Of a DNA stretch of 64,000 nt, positions 27,229-39,200 are shown one piece after another (position 1 is the first letter of the stretch; each line of letters begins with the position of its first letter). The notes below the pieces were generated by a model. It ran no database searches and was not told the DNA's origin. It was given only the letters and a program-made list of their open reading frames with translations. Source of the stretch: Pantoea ananatis LMG 2665 (GTDB lineage: Bacteria; Pseudomonadota; Gammaproteobacteria; Enterobacterales; Enterobacteriaceae); the NCBI RefSeq assembly GCF_000710035.2, contig NZ_JMJJ01000005.1, forward strand, positions 682,001 to 746,000, given 5' to 3'. Position numbers and translations under genes: made by a program.

Positions 27229-30200
27229 TTAAACGATGTGTACCTGCAGATTGTGTTGAATCAGAACATCGCCCAACGTGTTGTCATTGGTGAGCGCCGA
27301 GTTATGGTAGACCTCGTAGGACTGACCATTCACCATGCGTTCGCCACTGATTTCCCACGTGCCCCCCTGGCCATTGACCAGCGTGACAAGGCTACCGTCG
27401 GCCCCTTTAATCACCAGGTCATCGCTTTGTTGGTCAGTGATATTCAGCGCCTCGTTGAGATCCAGCTTCACAGCGTTCGTGCCGCTCTGGCCGAGATCGA
27501 GCACTTCAATGTTTTCCACTTTCAGACCAAGATCGGTCAGATCCAACGTCAGATGATCGCCGTTCAGCACCAGCGTATCGGTTCCTGCACCGCCATCGAT
27601 ATGGCTGAAGTTCAGATCGCTGACCACAACCGTATCGGCACCACTACTCCCATTTACCGATGCGCCTTCCACGATGCTGCCATCTGCCAGCGTAATGACC
27701 ACCCCGCCAATGCTGTAACTTTCGTCAACAGGCGTGTCTGTTACGGCTGCCGTTTCAGCGACTGCCGCCGCCGCGACGCCGGTATTGTCCTCCGACGCAT
27801 TGACCGGCGCGGCCACATCGGCTTCGGTGGTCAGCGTTGAAGCCACGTGCACCGTCGGCGTTGCCTCTTCGGTGGACTGCGTGTTGTGCTGCGTATCATG
27901 GCCCGCCGCGGTTGCACTGTCGTCCACCAGTGAGAACAGCGCAACGGACTCGGTCGTTGACGCCGTGGTAACCGGCAACACAGCGCCTAACAATAGCGTA
28001 TTGGTCGTGGTGTAGCTGTTGCCCGCCACATCCGTAATCGTGACCTTCGCCAGCGTATTGAGCGACAGCAGCAGTCCCCCAACCGATAACAGCGCGGGGC
28101 TGAAGTTAGCCGCGTAGCGTCCGAGCGCATCCGTGGTGGTGTTAATCGTCGGCCCATTGCTGCCGTTAGCCAGCAGCAGCGTAACGCTGACTTTTGACCC
28201 CTGAGCCGCATTCAGAGAGCCCCCCTGCACCGTCAGCCCGTTGATCAGCGATGACACCACACTCAGCACAGGATCGACGCCCAGAAGCGGCTGATTGTGC
28301 GACAGCGCCGTGAAGCTGCTGGAGGCTGTGGTGCTGTTACCGCCCACGTCGGTGATGGTAACGGCTACAGAATGGCTGCCATCCGCAATGCCTTTCAGGG
28401 TGGCTGACGGCACACTGATACTCCAGGCACCGTTACTGCCAATCGTCGTGGTGAAAATGTTGCCCGCCACGTTGACGGAAACCCGTCCCCCAATCGCGTT
28501 ACTGCTCGTACCGCTAATGGTTTCTGCAACATTCGCCTCGGCAATATTCAGATAACCATCCCCACCAAAGTAGCTGTTGATGCCCGCCGTTGGCGTGGTC
28601 CGGCTGGCAACGCCCAGCGAAGCCGAGGCATTACCGCTGTTGCCCACGCCATTCGTCACGCTTGCCGTGACGGTATAGAGTCCATCCGCGATCGCCGCGA
28701 GATTAGAGGCAGAAACCGGAAGGCTCCAGTTGCCGTTGCTGCTGACCGTGGTAGTAAAGGTCTGGCCGCCAATCGTCACCTGCACCAGCGACCCTTCCGC
28801 ATTGGTCGCCGTACCGCTAATCGTCTGGGTGGTTTTCACATCGGCAACGCTTAATGCGTTATCACCAAACAGCGAAGTAATGGTTACGGCGGGTGGGGTA
28901 TTACTGATGACGGTCAGACTGCCGCTGCCTGTCACGGTGTTGCCATTCACATCTGTGGCGGTCACCGCAACCGCTTTAAGGCCATCGCTGATACCGGTTA
29001 AATCACCTTTTGGCACGCTGATTGTCCAGTTGCCACCGCTGATCACTTTCGTTGAATAGGTAATGCCGTTGAGCGTAGCACTGACCGTCGCCCCGGCAGC
29101 CAGATTCGATGTCCCGCTGATGGTCTGGTTAGAGGCCAGGTCCGCAGCGCTGAGGATGCCGTCACCAAACACGGTATTGACCGTCAGGGTGGGTTGAGTC
29201 AGCCCCAGCTGCACACCGCCGCTGGTGGAGGTGGTGTTACCTACGGCGTCGGTAACCGAGGCACTCACGGTAAAGTTACCGCCGAGCAGCGTGGCCAGAA
29301 TGGCGGGGGAAACCGTGGCCGAGAAGGTGCCGTCGTTGTTAACGATCGCCGTTGCCGTGGTATTACCAATCGCCAGCCTGACGGTACTGCCTGCGGCTAC
29401 GCCGGTGGCGGTACCGCTGATGGTCTGGGTGACCAGCGACTCGGCAATATTCAAAATGCCGTCACCAAACAGTGGGTTGAGCGTGACTTTAGGTAAGGTA
29501 TTAATCCCTACCGTGGCCGACGCCGTGCTACTGGTCGTATTCCCTGCCGCATCCGTGACGCTGACGCCGACCGTCAGCGTACCGTCCGTCAGACCCTGGA
29601 GCAGCCTTGGCGTCAGTGACACAGAAAAGTTCCCGCTGGCGTCCGTTGCCGTCACGATTTGCTGGCCGCCAATCGTCACTACGACACGGGAACCGGCCTC
29701 TGCACCGTTCACAACGCCACCAATCGTCTGGCCCAGTAACGCATCCGCGGCATTTAACAGGCCATCGCCAAACAGCGGACTGATCGTGAGGGTAGGCGCG
29801 ATGGTATCGACGCGAATACCGGCGCTGGTAGAGGCGGTGTTACCGGCCTGATCGGTGACCGTGGCGCCAATCGTGAGATTTCCCTGCGTCAGAGTACTCA
29901 AAATATCCGGCGCAACCGTGGCGGTGAACGTGCCGTTGCTGCCGACCGTTGCCGTGACCTGGCTGTTCCCCACGTTCAGCGTGACCACCGAACCGGCAGC
30001 AACGTTATTCACCACGCCGCTGATGGTCTGGCTGGTGGCAATATCAACCAGGTTAAGCACGCCATCACCAAACAGTGACGTCAGGCTGATGGTCGGCGTT
30101 TGTGTGAAGATACCAATGGTTGCGCTATTGCTGGCTACGTTACCGACGGCATCGGTGACAGTCACGCCCAGCGTCAGATTGCCATTAAGTAAGGAAGAGA

Positions 30201-33200
30201 GATCGCCGGACGGCAGCGTCACGCTCCAGTTGCCCCCGGCTTGCACCGTGGTGTTATACGTCTTCGTCCCCAGGATAACGGTCACGCGTGAGCCCACTGC
30301 CGCGTTCTCGATAATCCCGCCAATCTGTTGATCAACCGCGGCCTCGGCAATATTCAGCAGATTATCGCCGCCAAACAGACCGGTCAGGTTATCCACGACA
30401 GGTACGGCATTCACGATGGCATTGACCGTTTCACCCACGCTGCGGCTGTTGCCTGCTGCATCGGTTAACGTCACGTTCAGGGCAAGTTCACCGTCGCTCA
30501 GCAGGCCGAGAACACTGGGGGGAACAACAATCGCCCACTTCCCGTCCTGGCCCACGGCGCTGGTCAGGGTAGTGCCGCCGATCGTGACCGCGACGGTTGC
30601 GCCTACGCCTGCAGAGGTCGCCGTACCGGTAATGGTCTGGGCAATCGTGGTGTCGATCGCGCTCAGCGTGCCGTCACCAAAGACAGAATCCACTACCAAC
30701 GTCAAGGCGGCATTGACCACTTTGTTCACGGTAATCGTGGCATCCGTCTGGTTGCCAGCCTGATCGTTGACGCGCACGCCAAAGACCAGCGCACCGTCGT
30801 TGAGGCTGGACAGCACCTGCGGCGTGAGGTCAATGCTCCAGACGCCGTTAGCGCCAATGATCCCGGTGGCGACAGGGGCGCCATCGCCCACGTACAGGGA
30901 AATGGTTTGTCCCTCTTCCGCACCGGTTGTCCGGCCCGTTAATACCTGCCCGACAGCAATATCGGCGGCGTTAATCAGGTTATCGCCGAGGAAGGCGTCA
31001 ATCTCAATCAGTGGTGCTGCGGTATCGACGTTAATGGTGCGGCTGGCACTGCCCACGTTGCCGGCGGCATCGGTCAACTGCGCATTAATGGTCGTTTCAC
31101 CGTTGGCCAACGCCTGCATATCACTGGCTGGCACGCTGGTAGACCAGGTGCCGTCGCCCTGCACGATCCCCGTGTAGGTTTTGCCATTCAGGGTAACCGT
31201 CACAGTACGTCCCGTTTCGCTGGTGTCCGCCGTACCGCTAATGGTCTGACGCGTCGAACTTTCACTGGCGTTAACCACATCGTCACCCGTGAAGCTGTTA
31301 ATCGTCAGTACCGGTGCCGTCAGATCGATCTGAACGGTGCCGCTGGTGGTCACGGTATCCGTTCCATCGGTGGCAGTGACGGTAATCGTGACCGGGCCAT
31401 CAGTGCTGCCAAAATCACTGACCGGTAAGGTTGCCGTCGTCCAGTTGCCGTTAGCATCAATCGTCGTGCTGTAGTCCACGCCGTTGATCACGACGGTAAC
31501 GACACCGGTGGCACCGAGATTTTGTGACGTTCCACTCACCACGACGCCACCTGCCTGCTGATCGACCGTGCTGATGATGTTATCACCCGATACGGTGCCC
31601 AGCGTGACCAGCGGTCCTGGTGGGGGTGTAAGATCAACCGGCACCGTCAGATCCTGCGTGACCGGATTGCCCGCCAGGTCGCTGACGGCAAGCGTTAACG
31701 TGGTATCCGGTGCGACGAAGGTGCTCATTTGTTCTGGCGTCAGGGTCAGACTCCAGGCGCCGTTGGCACCGACAACCGCCGTACCTAACAGCGTGCCGTT
31801 ATAGGAGACGGTTAACTGTGACCCGGTCTCCGCACCGTTAGCGATGCCGCTTAACACCTGAGGCTGAATACTCTCGGCATAATTCAGCCCATCATCACCT
31901 GCAAACGTCACGCCGGTGATCGCTGGCGCCGTTGTGTCGATTACCAGGGATTCGTTGAGCGTCGTACTGTTACCGGCAGGATCGGTGACGGTGATGGCTA
32001 ACGAATAGGTGCCATCGGTTAAGGCGCTCAGTTGCGCGTTACTCAACGGCAATGTCCAGCTTCCATCCGCCGCTATCTGGGCAGTGAAATCGGTGGTGCC
32101 GATAGTCACCACAACCTGTTGCCCAGCGCCGGTTTCACCGGTATTGCCCGTCAGCGTGATACCGTTCTCGACGTCAGTGGCGTTGACATAGCCGTTGCGT
32201 GGCAGCGGATCCACGCTCGGGGCTGGCGGTGTCAGATCGGCGGTAAAGTCAAACTGTGCCGTAGCCGGATTACCCGTTGCATCCACCACATTCACCGTCA
32301 CGCTGTGCGGGCCACTTCCGATGGTATTCAACGCATTAGGTGGGATCGTGACGCTCCAGTTACCATTCGCATCAACGGTACCCGGATAGCGTGTTCCATC
32401 CAGATCCACGCTGATGCTTGCCGCCTGGTTTGCACCGAGGCTACCGGTCGTCCCGGTCAGCGTTACGCCAGCAGCGGCCTCGCTGATGTTCAGCACGTTA
32501 TCACCACCAAACTGCAGGTCAGTAAAGGTGGGCACGGGAACGGTGACGGCGGTGACCACATTGAGCGTAGTGCTGTCAGTGTTGCCGGCAATATCCGTGG
32601 CGTTGACGGTAATAACATGACTGCCGTTGGGGATCTGCGCCATCTGCGCCGGCGTCAGGACCAGTGACCAGCTTCCGTCCGGCAGAACGGTTGCATTCAG
32701 TGGCAAATCGTTATTAAAGCCGCTGATGGTCACCGTTACTGTCTGGCCCTCGCCGCTGATACCTGTCGAGCCGGTCAGCGTCTGGTCTTGTGCCGCTTCA
32801 GCCGCATTCAGTGCTCCGTCACCGAACGGCAGAGTCAGGCTGACATCCGGCAGGGTTTGTATTGCTACCACAATGTTGCTGTTTATCGTGGCCGTATTGC
32901 CGTTGGTGTCCGTCATGGTTACCGCAACGGGCCAGTTACCGTCTGGCAGCGTCTGCAGTAATGCCGATGGCAGAGCCAGGGACCAGGTGCCATCACCGTT
33001 GAGCGTGGCGGCATAGGCCGTACCGTTGACGGTTACCGTAACGGAGGCGGCATTATCAATATTCAGATTGCCGCTCAGGGTGCCATCTGCCTGCGCCTCT
33101 ATCGCGTTGATACGGCCATCACCAAATGGCGTGTTCAGCGTCGGTTCGGGGATAGGTGCCGTGGCCGTCGTAAAGTCTTGCGTAACGGCAACAGAAGTAT

Positions 33201-36200
33201 TACCGGCCCGGTCAGTGGTGATCACGCTGATCGTGTGCGTTCCGTCTGCCAGACCGGCAATCACATCGGGCGGCAGGCTGGCGCTCCAGTTACCGTTCGC
33301 ATCGACAGAGACGGTTAGCGGCGTGCCGTCTACGCTGACGCTGACGGTTTGTCCATCGCCAAACGGCGTGGTGCCGGTAATCAGCTGCACGGAGGCGGCT
33401 TCAGTGGTATTAATCACATTATCGCCAAACAACGTGGCGGCTATGGTCGGATCGGCCGGTACGGTCACCAGAATCTCAATGCCTGCGCTGACTTCAGCCG
33501 GGTTGCCTGCCGCATCGTTGGCCGTCACCACCACCTGGGTCAGGCCATCGGGTAAGGCATCGAGCGCGCCCGGCGCCAGCGTTAAGGTCCATGCACCGTT
33601 GGCACCAACGGTCGTATTAAACGGCTGATCGCCGATCGTCACCGTGATCGGGCTGCCCTCTGGCAGATTAGTCGCACTGCCGCTCAGGGTGAGTTCACCG
33701 GCAGCATCGGCCTGACTGACAATGCCATCACCAAACGGCGTATCCAGCGTCAGCTCCGGCAGTGTGCGGAAGGCCACATCCAGCGTGGTGCTGGTGTTGG
33801 TAGTGACATTGCCGCTGGCGTCCGTTGCGGTAATCGTCAGCGTCTGGAGCCCGTCATTGAGCTGCTGCAAATCCGCGGCGGGGATTGCCAGTGACCAGAC
33901 ACCATTCTCATCTGCACTGGTGGTGTAGGTGATTTGGTTCAGGACGACGGTGATCTGCGCGCCCGGATCGCTGTTGCCATTCACGGTCAGATCCTGCAGC
34001 GACTCGGCCAGATTAAGCGATGTGCCTGCACTCAGGCTGATATCACTCAATACCGGTAATGTCGTGTCAATCGCGACATTGTGGTTAGTCAGGGCGGTAT
34101 TACCTGCCACGTCATTTGCCGTGACGACAAAGGTCTGTTGCGAGCCGGAAGGCAGACCACTCAGAGCCGAAGACGGCACGGAGACCGTCCAGTTACCCGC
34201 CGCGTCAACGGTGCCGGTGTAGCCGACGTTGTTCAGCGTGACGGTCACTACCGTTCCCTCTGCCAGTTGCGTACTGCTGCCGCTGACATCCAGATCCGCT
34301 CCGGCTTCAATGGCGTTGATAATGTCATCACTGGCGACCACATCCACGCTCAGGGTCGGCAGCGCCGCGCCACTGGCAATAACATTAAGGGTCGCATCGC
34401 TGCTGGTCGGGTTGCCTGCGCTGTCGGTGGCACTCACCACCACGCTCTGAGGACCGTCCGGTAAGGCACTGACGTCAGCCTGTGGAATGGTCACCGTCCA
34501 GCGGCCATCTGCCTGCACTTCTCCAGTGTAGCTTTGCCCGTTGAGCGAAACGGTGATCACCTGACCAGCGGTCAAATTCGTACTGCCGCCGCTGATGGTT
34601 AAGTCCGCAGCCGCTTCGCCCTGGTTAAGGTAATTATCCCCGCTGATGGCATCGAGGGTCAGTACCGGAAGCGACGCGCTGTCTGCGACGCGCGTCAGGG
34701 TCTGGGTGAGCGTGGTCTGGTTGCCTGCGGCATCGGTCAGCGTGACGTCCAGTGAGTAAGGGCCATCCGGCAAGCCCTGCATGACGCTGGCGGGTATCTC
34801 AAGAACCCAGGTACCGTCAATCAAGACAAGGGTTTGATAGGTTTCGCCCTGAAGCGTCACCGTCACCGTTTGCCCTGCATCGGCCAGCGATGCTGTACCT
34901 GAAACGGAAATATTTTGCAGAATTTCCAGTGAGTTAATCTGATTATCACCGGTTACAGGATTCAGGCTGAGTTCCGGTGGGGTAAAGTCAACGGTGATTG
35001 CGCTGCTCAGGCTGCCGCTGCTGCCTGTCGCATCGCTAACGGTGACGACAAGCGTATTTGTGCCTTCGGGCAAGGCCTGCAGGACGGTACTACTCAGCGT
35101 GACCGTCCAGTTGCCCTGAGCATCCACCGTGGCTGCATAGTCATTACCGCCTAGCGTGACGGTCACAATCTGGCCTGCGCCGGACAGCCCTGTCGTGCCT
35201 GTCAGCGTTTGTTCACTGGCTGCCTCAATCTGACCCAGGTAGCTGTCGGCAAAAGGCGTATCAATGCTTATCGCTAATGTACCGGTCGCCACGGTAATAT
35301 CACGGGTTTCAGTTGAAAGGTTCCCCGCCGGATCGCTGACGCTCACCGTCAGGGTATAACTGCCCGCTGCGACGTCTGCCAGGGCGCCCGCTGGCAGCGC
35401 AAAGCTCCAGTTGCCGTCAGCACCTACCGTGGTGTTCCATACCTGGTTATTCAGGGTGATGGTCACAACCTGCCCCTCGCCCGCATCGCTGCTGCCGCTC
35501 AGGACGATCGGCGCCGTGCTTTCTGCGGCGTCTACGATATTGTCCCCGGCGACGGGATCAAGCGTCAGGGTCGGTGGCGTGAGGTCAACATTAACGTTAC
35601 CGCTTACCTCGCGGCTGTTCCCTGCCGCGTCCGTGACCGTGACGGTATAGTCCGTGCTGCCTTCATTCAGTGCGGCTAAGGCATTGGCAGGAAGACTCAC
35701 ACGCCAGTTACCATTTCCGTCTACCGTACCGGTATAAACATTGCCGCCCAGGGAAACGCTCACGGTCTGGCCCACACCGCTTACGCCGGTCGTTCCGCTA
35801 AGCTGCTGTACGCTGGAAATATCCGTGGCATTCAGGATCCCGTCGCCGAAGGCCGTGATCACCACAGGGTTGGGAACATTGTTAATCGCGACATTGAGCG
35901 TGGCTGAACTGCTCAGCGCCGCGCCCGTTGTATCCGTCGTCGTTACGGTTAAGGCCGCAGGGCCATCCGTCAGGGCTGCCAGAGCGGATGGTGGGACGAT
36001 CACGCTCCATGTACCGCCAGCAGAGACCACGGCGGTGTAAGTGACATTATTAAACTGCAGCGTGACAGTGCTGTCCGGTGCCACATTGACGGTGGTTCCC
36101 GCAATGATCAACGGTTCCCCCGCCTCGTTGGCATTCAGGAAGTTATCTCCGCTTATCGTATCAAGCGCCACACCGGAAGCATTACTGTTGACCGTCAACG

Positions 36201-39200
36201 CAAGATCCGTCGAGGTGGTATTGCCTGCGGCATCGCTGACGGCAACTGTATAGGTGGCGCTACCATCGGCCAGCGCCGACAGAACGGAAGCAGGAACAGT
36301 GAGGCGCCACGATCCGTCCGCCAGAACGGTACCGCTAAACACGTCACTGCCCACGGTCAGCGTCACAACCTGCCCCGCCTCCACGTTGGTGGTGGTGCCC
36401 GACAGTTCCTGATTGACCTGACGTTCAGCGCCGTCAACCAGATTGTCACCGGCAAACGGGTTAAGGGTCAGCGTGGGTAATGAAGCCGCATCGGCTTTCA
36501 CCGTCAGGCTGCTGGTGTCCGTTGTGATATTGCCCGCGGTGTCGGTAGCAGTGATGGTCAGGGGATAGCTGCCGTTGGTCAGACCGTTTAGTGCCGCAGC
36601 CGGTACTTCCAGCGTCCAGCTCCCGTCCGGATTGGCGGTGGTGCTGACGGTGGTTCCGTTAATGTTGACTACGATAACGGCATTACCTTCGCTGTTACCG
36701 CTCAGGACCAGGGGCTGCTGAAGTTCAACTGCATTAAGAACACCATCGCCAGACGGTGTTGCTACCGTCAGGGCTGGCGGTAAAGTATCGACCGTCACGC
36801 TGCCGGCGGCATTACTGGTGTTGCCGGCAATGTCGGTAAGGGTAACCGTATAAGGCACCGATCCCTGTGGCAGTGTTGAGAGCACCGCTGAAGGAATGTT
36901 CACCTGCCAGTTACCGGTGTTATCGACAATACCGGTGTAGTTGACGCCATTGAGCGTAACCACCACGCGCTGGCCTTCCCCGGTTACGCCACTGTTGCCG
37001 GTGATAGCACCGCCCGCTGCCGCTTCACTGCCGTTCAGTACGCCATCGACAAACGCATCGCCCGGTGTCGCAACCGGTACATCGGTCGCCACAACGTTGA
37101 TATTCGAGGTGCTGGTTGCCAGCGTATTGCCGTCCGCATCGGTAATGGTGGTGGTAACAGGAAGCGCGCCGTTGGGTAAGCCAACGAGGCTACCCGCCGG
37201 CAGCGTCACCGTCCAGGTGCCATCCGCGCCTACCGTACCGGTGTAGTTGTTACCGTTAACGGTGACGTTAACAATGCTGCCTGCCGGGATATTGCTGGTG
37301 CTACCGCTAAGCACGACCTCACTGGCCACGTCATCGGCATTAAGATAATTGTTGTTTCCTGCCGGAGCCAGGGCAACGCTGCTTCCTGTTGCGTCAACCT
37401 GGAAGGTCAGTTCGGTGCTGGTGGTATTACCTGCGGCATTCACCACGGTGACGGTCAGAGCCTGACTGCCCTCAGCCAGCGTTGCCAGTGCTACGGGTGG
37501 TATAACGATGCTCCAGTTACCGCTTGCTTCTACCGTACCGATATAGGTTATACCGTTAATGGTGACGCTAACTTGCTGTCCGGCCTCTACGTTTGTTGAG
37601 GTACCGGTGAGCGTTTGTGGCAGTTTTTGTTCTGAACCATCCAGCACGCCATCACCCGCAAAGGTGCCGCTGTTCACACTCAATGTTGGCTGCACTTCTG
37701 GTGCCGTTGCGACGTTCAGTTCGCTGGTGAACGTCGTCTGACTGCCATTGGCGTTGGTAATGGTGACTGTAAAAGGATTTCTACCCGAGGGTAACGCGGC
37801 CAAATCGGACTGATCGATACGCAATGACCAGCGTCCATTGGTGCTGACCAGCGTGCGGTAGAATCTGCCGTTAAGTGACATCGTGACCTGATCGCCATTC
37901 TGCCCGGTACCGCTCAATATCAGCGGCTGGGTCAGATCGCTTACGCTGAGCGTATTGTCACCGCCCACGGGATCCACACCTAATGAAGGCGGTTGCGTAT
38001 CGACATTGACCGTGCTGGTCTGTGTCACCACATTCCCGGCCTGATCGATCGCGCTTACCACAAGCGGATTATTGCCCTGTGGCAGTGCAGCCAGATCGGC
38101 CGCAGGTACGGTCACACTCCAGCTTCCGTCATTATTTACTGGCAGGTCATAGATTTTACCGCCGAGCTGAACCTGTACCTGCTGGCCAGCCCCGGTGACA
38201 CCGGTATTGCCGCTTAATACCTGATCGCTGCTGCTTTCGGTATTATTGAGAATACCGTCACTCAGCGAGCCGCTATCAAGCGAGATGGCAGGCAGCGTAG
38301 TGGCCTGCAGGGTCATATCGGCGGTGTTGGACAGCAGATTACCATTGGCATCCACGGTGCTGATGGTGATTTGTTTCACCCCATCACTGACGCCACTAAA
38401 GGCACCGGACGGAATGATGACGGACCAGAGTCCATTGGCATCAACGGTGCCGGTGTAATCGACACCATTAAAGTTCACAACGACCTGCTGCCCCTGGGCC
38501 ACCCCTGCGACCGATCCTTTTACGGTCAATCCTTGAGCTGCTTCCTGAGCGTTAATAAAACCGTCGCCGCCCAGCGGCTGCGTGATAACCAGTGTACCTG
38601 CTGCACCTGCTGGCGCTTCGACGGTAAACGGCTGACTGTCTGTCGCATTATTACCTGCGGTGTTCGTCACACTTGCGTCGATGGTGGCCGCACCCGCCGC
38701 TAACCCAGCAAGCGCTACCGACGGCACGCTCAGGCTCCAGCTGCCGTCCGGCCCAACTGTGGTGGTGTAGGTCTGGCCGCCCAGCGTCACAGTGACGGTC
38801 TGGCCCGCCTCCACGTTGCTGGTGGTACCGGACACCAGCTGATCGCTGGCCTTCTCGCTGTTGTCCAGGACGTTGTCACCGGCAAAGTCATTCACCGTTA
38901 TCGTCGGTGGGCCTGGAGGGGTAACCGGTGCGTCAACCGTAATCACCTGCTCAGTACTGGCTGCCGTTCCCGCCGCGTTGCTCACGGTCACGTTGAGCGT
39001 GGTGGTGCCCGCGGCCAGCGCGGTCAGCGCTGCAGAAGGCACGCTCAGGCTCCAGCTGCCGTCGGCCCCGACGGTCGTGGTATAGGTCTGGCCGCCCAGC
39101 GTCACGGTAACGGTCTGGCCCGCCTCCACGTTGCTGGTGGTGCCGGAGACCAGCTGATCGCTGGCCTTCTCGCTGTTGTCCAGGACGTTGTCACCGGCAA